Part shown: positions 63,261 through 64,000 of the stretch, piece after piece
Numbering within the stretch: position 1 is the stretch's first letter
How the letters are laid out: every line of letters starts with the position of its first letter
Origin: Alphaproteobacteria bacterium
GTDB lineage: Bacteria > Pseudomonadota > Alphaproteobacteria > Micropepsales > Micropepsaceae
NCBI GenBank assembly: GCA_947475445.1
Contig: CANJLC010000007.1
Coordinates: 59,501 to 123,500 of the forward strand
DNA: 64,000 nucleotides
Direction: 5' to 3'
The notes under the pieces: model-generated
Database searches by the model: none
What the model was told of the DNA's origin: nothing
Seen by the model: the letters and a program-made list of their open reading frames with translations, nothing else
Made by a program: the position numbers and the translations under genes

Positions 63261-64000
63261 TTCTGGGGCCGGTGGTCGGTAGCCGAGGCTGCTGTGCGGG
63301 CGGATCGTGTTGTAATGCCGCCGCCAGGCCTAGATCAGCACTTTGGCTTCGGCCAGACTGTAAAAGATCTCGCCATTTAGAAGTTCGTCACGCAGCGACC
63401 CATTGAAGCTTTCGTTATAGCCATTCTCCCAGGGCGATGCCGGCGCGATGTAGAGCGTCTTCACGTCGACCTGAGCCAACCATTTTTGAACTGCAGTCGC
63501 GATAAACTCCGGTCCATTGTCAGACCTGATATTTGCTGGCCGCCCGCGAGCGATGAACAGCTCCGCCAGGGCTGCCAGAACACCCTCGTGACGGAACCGA
63601 CGCGCAACGACGAGTGCCAGGCATTCTCGGCTGGCCTCGTCGATGATCGTCAGGATCCGGAACTTTCGACCGTCATGGGTGCGACCCTCGACGAAGTCAT
63701 AAGCCCAGACATGCCCCGGATACTCTGGCCGCAGCCGGATGCACGACCCGTCGTTCAGCCATAGCCGCCCCCGCCGGGGTTGCTTTTGCGGCACCTTCAG
63801 GCCCTCGCGCCGCCAGATCCGCTCGACCCGCTTGCGGTTCACCGTCCACCCGGCATCCCGTAGCAACGCCGCAACCCGGCGATAGCCGTAGCGGCCATAT
63901 TGCCGTGCCAAGGCGATGATGTCATCGCTCAAGGCCTGCTCGTCTTCTGCCCCACTCGGCACCTTGCGCTGCGTCGATCGATGCTGGCCCAGTACCCGGC
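63157..64000 (-). pseudogene. IS3-family transposase (OrfB), 5' partial with internal amber codon
   Basis: This is a DDE recombinase with an rve domain: [20 protein letters not shown] (first Asp), [12 protein letters not shown] (second Asp) and [20 protein letters not shown] (Glu). Upstream residues [13 protein letters not shown] continue to the window edge, so the N-terminus is outside. At 63330-63332 an in-frame TAG interrupts KVLI*AWRRHYNTIRPHSSL; homologues have Glu there. Reading through, the frame continues to TAA at 63157. The copy is probably inactive unless the amber is read through. Confidence 0.85.

Larger units (their letters stand above)
63147..64000 (-). mobile_element. IS3-family insertion sequence, cut by the window edge
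   Basis: The element's 3' end is at about 63147 (start of the 114-bp sequence repeated at 60144) and it runs rightwards past base 64000. Its transposase tail ends with TAA (63157-63159), close to the terminus. The other terminus and the first ORF are outside the window, so terminal repeats cannot be compared. The C-terminal transposase motifs fit the IS407-like branch of IS3, a tentative call. Confidence 0.85.

Overview
The window is high-GC chromosomal DNA from an alphaproteobacterium. The evidence is the PhyR/NepR/EcfG general stress response locus, the purC-purS-purQ-purL-bolA-grxD block, argH diverging from a tlpA gene, rpsU diverging from COQ9/def genes, and several families mostly seen in this class (DUF2125, TIGR02302/DUF4175, DUF1328, DUF6894, CcmI-like TPR). 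A Rhizomicrobium/Micropepsaceae-like organism is possible, but the genus cannot be fixed by eye. Nearly all of the window is dense core genome. Co-directional genes are often coupled by ATGA-type overlaps, and six convergent pairs share exactly four bases between their stop codons.

Layout. 1-4 kb: tyrA (cut by the window edge), DUF2125, B12-dependent ribonucleotide reductase. 4.0-5.35 kb: a small mosaic of foreign or broken genes. 5.4-8.8 kb: ftsE-ftsX-ydcF-plsC-ykgJ operon. 8.9-16 kb: zinc-ribbon/phosphoribosyltransferase/SIMPL operon facing argH-lptM-lysA-DUF4175. 16-19.7 kb: thioredoxin-like protein, hydroxyacyl-CoA dehydrogenase, etfBA, cytochrome c. 19.9-23 kb: a three-gene type III polyketide operon with methyltransferase and exporter. 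23-25.98 kb: cfa and an FAD oxidoreductase opposite DUF2177, with an ECF (RpoE/ChrR-like) promoter motif facing each way. 26-34.5 kb: small stress-type membrane proteins, lipid/polyprenyl glycosyltransferases, and phyR opposite nepR-ecfG-histidine kinase, with GGAAC-type promoter motifs. 34.6-39 kb: lpd, an FAD monooxygenase, a tiny ORF with an extreme Shine-Dalgarno sequence, tRNA-Leu, rpsD. 39.5-48.3 kb: grxD, rsm22, bolA and purine genes. 48.4-58.3 kb: radC, map, CinA-like, CcmI-like, trmJ, icd, GGDEF protein, purEK, COQ9, def, rpsU. 58.4-64 kb: zinc efflux protein and then an eroding accessory segment.

The right end shows genome decay. A 114-bp fragment of an IS3-family element occurs twice in direct orientation, 3003 bp apart. 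The left copy cuts off the 5' ends of fliP on one side and of a DUF6476-like gene on the other. Between the copies lie an M67 peptidase gene with an amber stop at codon 10, a DUF6894 gene, tRNA-Glu, an XRE regulator and a short NlpD-like lipoprotein. The right-hand IS transposase also carries an in-frame amber codon and runs off the window.

Most unusual signals: (1) a 22-codon ORF preceded by 16 bases that perfectly complement the 3' end of 16S rRNA and followed by a strong terminator; (2) palindromic divergent ECF-sigma promoter motifs of two different classes; (3) the Fe-S protein Rsm22 between the Fe-S trafficking genes grxD and bolA; (4) the IS-associated loss of the start of fliP.
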